Both the position numbers and the translations under genes were made by a program. A DNA stretch of 9,527 bases from an uncultured Porphyromonadaceae bacterium (lineage in GTDB: Bacteria > Bacteroidota > Bacteroidia > Bacteroidales > Muribaculaceae): the NCBI GenBank assembly GCA_947175225.1, contig CAMWLX010000105.1, forward strand, positions 1-9,527, in the 5' to 3' direction. The first letter of the stretch is position 1; each line of letters starts with the position of its first letter. The notes under the pieces were generated by a model. It saw nothing but the letters and a program-made list of their open reading frames with translations. It was not told the DNA's origin and ran no database searches. Of this stretch, positions 6,726-9,527 are shown one piece after another.

Positions 6726-8495
6726 TTATTTGTTTCTGATTGAATTTCTATCTTCTATTGAGAAAACCTCTGTTGAGACTTCTCCAAATGATGGGTGATC
6801 TTCCTGAATAGCACACTGAACCTTAACAAAATCTATATAGTCCAACATTATAGGAGTTCCGTCAGGATACATTGCATTTGAAATCTTAAACCCATTCATC
6901 TGTCCACTTCCATCATAAGAATCTCCTGCAAGGTTGTCCTCTCCACAATTATCCACATACCCCCATTGGTAAGGAGCGTGTCCTTGTGGGTGCATTGTAC
7001 TAGGTAATAACGTTCCTCTTACCGTATATGATTCCGGTTTCCATATAGGGTAATAATACTCCTGATCATGATACATATTTCTTGGAATAATTCCCTGTTT
7101 ACCGAAGCAATCTATCCATGGATTATTGGAGTAGCTCCCTCCGGGACGGAAATACGTAATCTCATAATCCTGAATTGTTGTGGACTTACCCGTCTCTGAG
7201 CCACGCAATTCATACCACTCATCATCCGGAAGCCCGTTACCGTTTGTATCCTGCATCACCCAGACAATACCGGGTTCATTAGAAGTGGCAAAGGCATTAC
7301 CTTGAACCGCAAAGTCATAATCGTTTCCTTTTTGATTCTTTATGCTATGATCAAATCCTACAATTATAAACCCACCCCAAGCACCTAAGGAAACGTACTC
7401 CTGCGCTGCCAATCGACCTTCTGCATACGCACATGCCAAGTCCATAGTTTTTTCGTTCCCAGAGTATTTAGCTCTTTTTTCATTTACGAACTGCCCGGGT
7501 GCAGGAGTAAATTCGTAAACTTTATTACTTCTATGAGAACAAGAAGAATCATAAGGGCGTAATTTTTCTTTGGGTGTTCCTGATACACATATCACCTTGA
7601 CAGTTGTTGAGACAGTCGTAGCTTCTTTAGATATATTCCGAGTTATTGCTTTAGTTTCAAATTCTCCTTCTGTAACGCTTACCGTTACATCGTATTCTCC
7701 GGGCTGGGTCGGGGTGAAGGCAAAAGTCTGTTTGTTTTCTCCTTCTATGACGTTGCCATCGACACTCCAAACGAACTGAGGATTATTGAAATATTCCAAA
7801 TGAGGTCGCAAATATACGGAATAACCGGGGGAAGTGTATCGTATATTTTCTTTCGCAGCATAGTACGGTAAAAGATAGCTCACCACATACGGATCTTTGT
7901 CAATTACATTGATTGTTAAATCGTATGAAGTCATCCCATCCTCATTAGAAGCTGTAATTTTTATTTTTTGTTCGCCTAATTCTTTGCCATTAAACGTGTA
8001 GGAGGTCTCTGTGGATACTTCTTTCCCGTCAATCTCCCATTTAATGGAAAAATCCGGCAAATCTGAATGTTGAATGTCAGGAGTCAGGACATAATCTGTA
8101 TTCTGCTTGACTTTAAGACCCTGCGGAGGTAATAAGAAGGAAATAATTGGCGGTGTTCTATCAACAACTTCAATCTTTATTTCCTCTTTTGCAGAGCCAA
8201 AATCCGTATCAACACGTAAGACGATGAAATAATCACCTGGTTCCTCTGATGAAAATTCAAGGTTTTGTAAGGTAGAATAAAGTTTTCCATTGACTGTCCA
8301 TGAGAATATGGCTCCCTCCATATTTTTATATGAGGGTGCAACTATGACAGTCCTACCAGTTTTTACTGTGTATATCCCGGTTTCGGAATCCAATTCTATT
8401 TGAGGCGCACCTTGTATTACCAATTCATCATCCTTGTTGCATGAAGATAGTGCAACAAGGATGATGAATAAAGGTATTGCTAACTGTCGAACCAT
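6726..8495 (-). CDS. PKD/Ig-repeat surface lipoprotein with conserved C-terminal cell-surface domain
   Basis: The 589-residue product has a lipoprotein signal peptide (lipobox ALSSC, Cys19) followed by NKDDE, which predicts export to the cell surface. Three tandem PKD/Ig-like modules follow at about 30-112, 115-199 and 203-290. They are recognisable from phrases such as FSWTVNGK, IKWEIDGKE and FVWSVDGN, each followed by a PGDY, LGEQ or PGEY turn and a final beta strand. The C-terminal domain (about 296-589) is different: it contains GGFIIVGFDHSI, DYDFAVQGNAF and an EF-hand-like loop DTNGNGLPDDEW (416-427) that could bind calcium. It is rich in aromatics and ends in a stretch about a surface-exposed YIDFVKVQ strand. 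Proteins of this build often occur beside btuG/btuB-like genes in Bacteroidota and are labelled only 'cell surface protein'. It sits 12 bp after the DUF4465 gene and 19 bp before the next, so it is surely in the same transcript. A role in corrinoid capture is inferred from position alone. Confidence 0.8.
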   Translation of the reverse strand: MVRQLAIPLFIILVALSSCNKDDELVIQGAPQIELDSETGIYTVKTGRTVIVAPSYKNMEGAIFSWTVNGKLYSTLQNLEFSSEEPGDYFIVLRVDTDFGSAKEEIKIEVVDRTPPIISFLLPPQGLKVKQNTDYVLTPDIQHSDLPDFSIKWEIDGKEVSTETSYTFNGKELGEQKIKITASNEDGMTSYDLTINVIDKDPYVVSYLLPYYAAKENIRYTSPGYSVYLRPHLEYFNNPQFVWSVDGNVIEGENKQTFAFTPTQPGEYDVTVSVTEGEFETKAITRNISKEATTVSTTVKVICVSGTPKEKLRPYDSSCSHRSNKVYEFTPAPGQFVNEKRAKYSGNEKTMDLACAYAEGRLAAQEYVSLGAWGGFIIVGFDHSIKNQKGNDYDFAVQGNAFATSNEPGIVWVMQDTNGNGLPDDEWYELRGSETGKSTTIQDYEITYFRPGGSYSNNPWIDCFGKQGIIPRNMYHDQEYYYPIWKPESYTVRGTLLPSTMHPQGHAPYQWGYVDNCGEDNLAGDSYDGSGQMNGFKISNAMYPDGTPIMLDYIDFVKVQCAIQEDHPSFGEVSTEVFSIEDRNSIRNK

Positions 8496-8507
8496 TTTAA
8501 ATTGAGA

Positions 8508-9467
8508 TTACTCCCAAATAATATCATCGATAGCAACATAAGCTGGAGTATTCAGCCCATCTTTGCCCACGTCAGATCCCCAAAAACCGAACTGAACTTT
8601 AGCTACATTGGCTGCATTAACAGGAATTGTAGTCCAAGTAGTCAAACATAGATTTTTACCATTTCGATAGTCTGCAAGAGGAGTCTCGATACGTTTTACA
8701 AGATTACCAGAATCATCATAACATTTGATAATGAGGTTTAAATATCCCTTTGTTTCTACTAATGATACTGCAGTACCGCTTTCAACACCATTTTCGTACC
8801 ACTTATTACCATTTTGGATAACTCCATAAGTATAAGCAGTATTACAAATCTTAAGGGATTTAAGAGTCATTGAACCATATATGTTTGTAAATGAAGCCTC
8901 TTTGATGTATCCATAAGAATCATCATATCCAAATACCACACCGAAATTGTTTGAGCCATTAGCACCTGCGCCACCACGATTGCCGGTAGCAGTACGGGCT
9001 GTGTTATACACGCTCATTTGGTTATACTCAGAATACCACCAATCAGTTTTGAACGGCTTGTCTGGATTGGGGTTCGAAGAAGGATTTGAAATCATTGCCC
9101 AATCCGAAACTGCAATCCCACCAAACTCAAAAGAAGTTCTTTCAGCTGTTCCTGCAGGCCAAACACCTTTATTTACCATGGACATAAAATAACCATCCAA
9201 ATCCATTATACCCGTGATTTGGGTACCACTGTAATCTGAATAATAATTGCGTCCATAGGATGTTGGGCCAGCCAAGACATCAACATCTTCAAAGGGCACC
9301 AGATCCTCGAAATCAATTACGACCTGACTTGATGCAGAGCGGGTCAACGGCTTGCCGTCTGCTGCGTCGAAGTTATCGACTAAGGCATCCTCATTAGAAC
9401 ACCCGGTGAAAGTTGCGGCTGCGACCAAAGCGAAGCCGCAAGCTGCGAAACGTAGGAGTTTTTTCAT
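8508..9467 (-). CDS. DUF4465-type surface lipoprotein, candidate BtuH-like corrinoid-binding protein
   Basis: This 319-residue protein starts with a lipoprotein signal peptide: MKK, a hydrophobic stretch, then the lipobox TFTGC with Cys23. The acidic SNED that follows fits the Bacteroides export signal for surface-exposed lipoproteins. The mature part (about 48-319) opens with VIDFEDL, has a Gly/Asn-rich middle (GNRGGAGANGSNNFGVVFG, about 162-180) and ends in LNTPAYVAIDDIIW, the closing pattern I associate with DUF4465. It is probably a beta-sandwich binding domain with no visible catalytic motif. It is the first gene seen in the operon and its TAA lies 12 bp before the next start. DUF4465 lipoproteins are commonly found in Bacteroidota loci with btuB and btuG, and surface B12-binding lipoproteins called BtuH are known from such loci. 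Assigning this gene to BtuH is an inference from context and family. The family call is fairly firm; the ligand is not shown by the sequence. Confidence 0.75.
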   Translation of the reverse strand: MKKLLRFAACGFALVAAATFTGCSNEDALVDNFDAADGKPLTRSASSQVVIDFEDLVPFEDVDVLAGPTSYGRNYYSDYSGTQITGIMDLDGYFMSMVNKGVWPAGTAERTSFEFGGIAVSDWAMISNPSSNPNPDKPFKTDWWYSEYNQMSVYNTARTATGNRGGAGANGSNNFGVVFGYDDSYGYIKEASFTNIYGSMTLKSLKICNTAYTYGVIQNGNKWYENGVESGTAVSLVETKGYLNLIIKCYDDSGNLVKRIETPLADYRNGKNLCLTTWTTIPVNAANVAKVQFGFWGSDVGKDGLNTPAYVAIDDIIWE

Positions 9468-9527
9468 ACTCGTTGTTGTTTTTAGTTAATATTAAAAAAT
9501 AAATATTCCCGATAACGCTTAATGAAG
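9468..9527 (-). other. AT-rich leader of the first lipoprotein gene, cut by the window edge
   Basis: These 60 bp upstream of the DUF4465 gene are AT-rich, with an A-rich stretch (CTAAAAACAACAACGAGT) just before the ATG, as is common for Bacteroidota translation starts. No convincing -33/-7 promoter pair, no terminator and no cobalamin-riboswitch B12-box core is present in this piece. Regulatory elements, if any, lie beyond the right edge. Confidence 0.5.

Noticed and set aside
9468..9527. Possible cobalamin riboswitch before the first gene (a GGGAA occurs on the minus strand)
   Set aside because: Only 60 bp are available, with no B12-box core and no following conserved GGTG segment. A riboswitch may exist further upstream but cannot be supported here.
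1..9527. tRNA, rRNA or CRISPR array
   Set aside because: Apart from the first 60 bases, where I see nothing, and short gaps, the window is filled by protein-coding genes. No cloverleaf, rRNA-like or regularly spaced direct repeats were seen.

Overview
The window looks like part of a Bacteroidales chromosome (Bacteroides, Phocaeicola or a close relative). The signs are several lipoproteins with acidic residues right after the lipobox cysteine, a TonB-dependent receptor whose TonB-box-like EVVVWG sits near the mature N-terminus, AT-rich leaders without clear Shine-Dalgarno sites, and domain families typical of gut Bacteroidota. Every supported gene is on the minus strand, so the locus reads from right (9467) to left (61).

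Layout in transcription order: (1) 9467-8508, a DUF4465-type surface lipoprotein; (2) 8495-6726, a lipoprotein with three PKD/Ig-like modules and a C-terminal 'cell surface protein' domain; (3) 6706-4571, a lipoprotein with an Ig-like N-terminus and a long leucine-rich, beta-helix-like repeat region; (4) a hairpin with a short T-run in an 87-bp gap; (5) 4483-3410, BtuG, the beta-propeller lipoprotein that captures vitamin B12; (6) 3413-2991, a small HUH/Y1 (IS200-like) transposase-family gene whose ATG overlaps the btuG stop codon; (7) 2980-887, BtuB, the outer-membrane cobalamin transporter; (8) 877-281, a cysteine-rich DUF2284 protein; (9) 264-61, a probable fragment of a small hypothetical protein.

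Taken together this is a cobalamin (corrinoid) capture and import operon. BtuG and BtuB are expected to form the surface-lid/transporter complex. The three upstream lipoproteins probably add corrinoid-binding or scaffold functions on the cell surface, and the DUF2284 protein may handle redox chemistry or processing afterwards. Any cobalamin riboswitch would lie beyond the right edge, because only 60 bp of leader are present and they lack the B12-box core.

The most unusual element is the intact-looking Y1 HUH nuclease gene. It is wedged between btuG and btuB with a 4-bp overlap on one side and a 10-bp gap on the other, leaving no room for insertion-sequence ends. It looks like a resident, possibly domesticated, member of the B12 operon. 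Base composition also shifts: btuB is GC-rich while the three upstream lipoprotein genes are markedly AT-rich, suggesting that the lipoprotein part of the locus has a different history.
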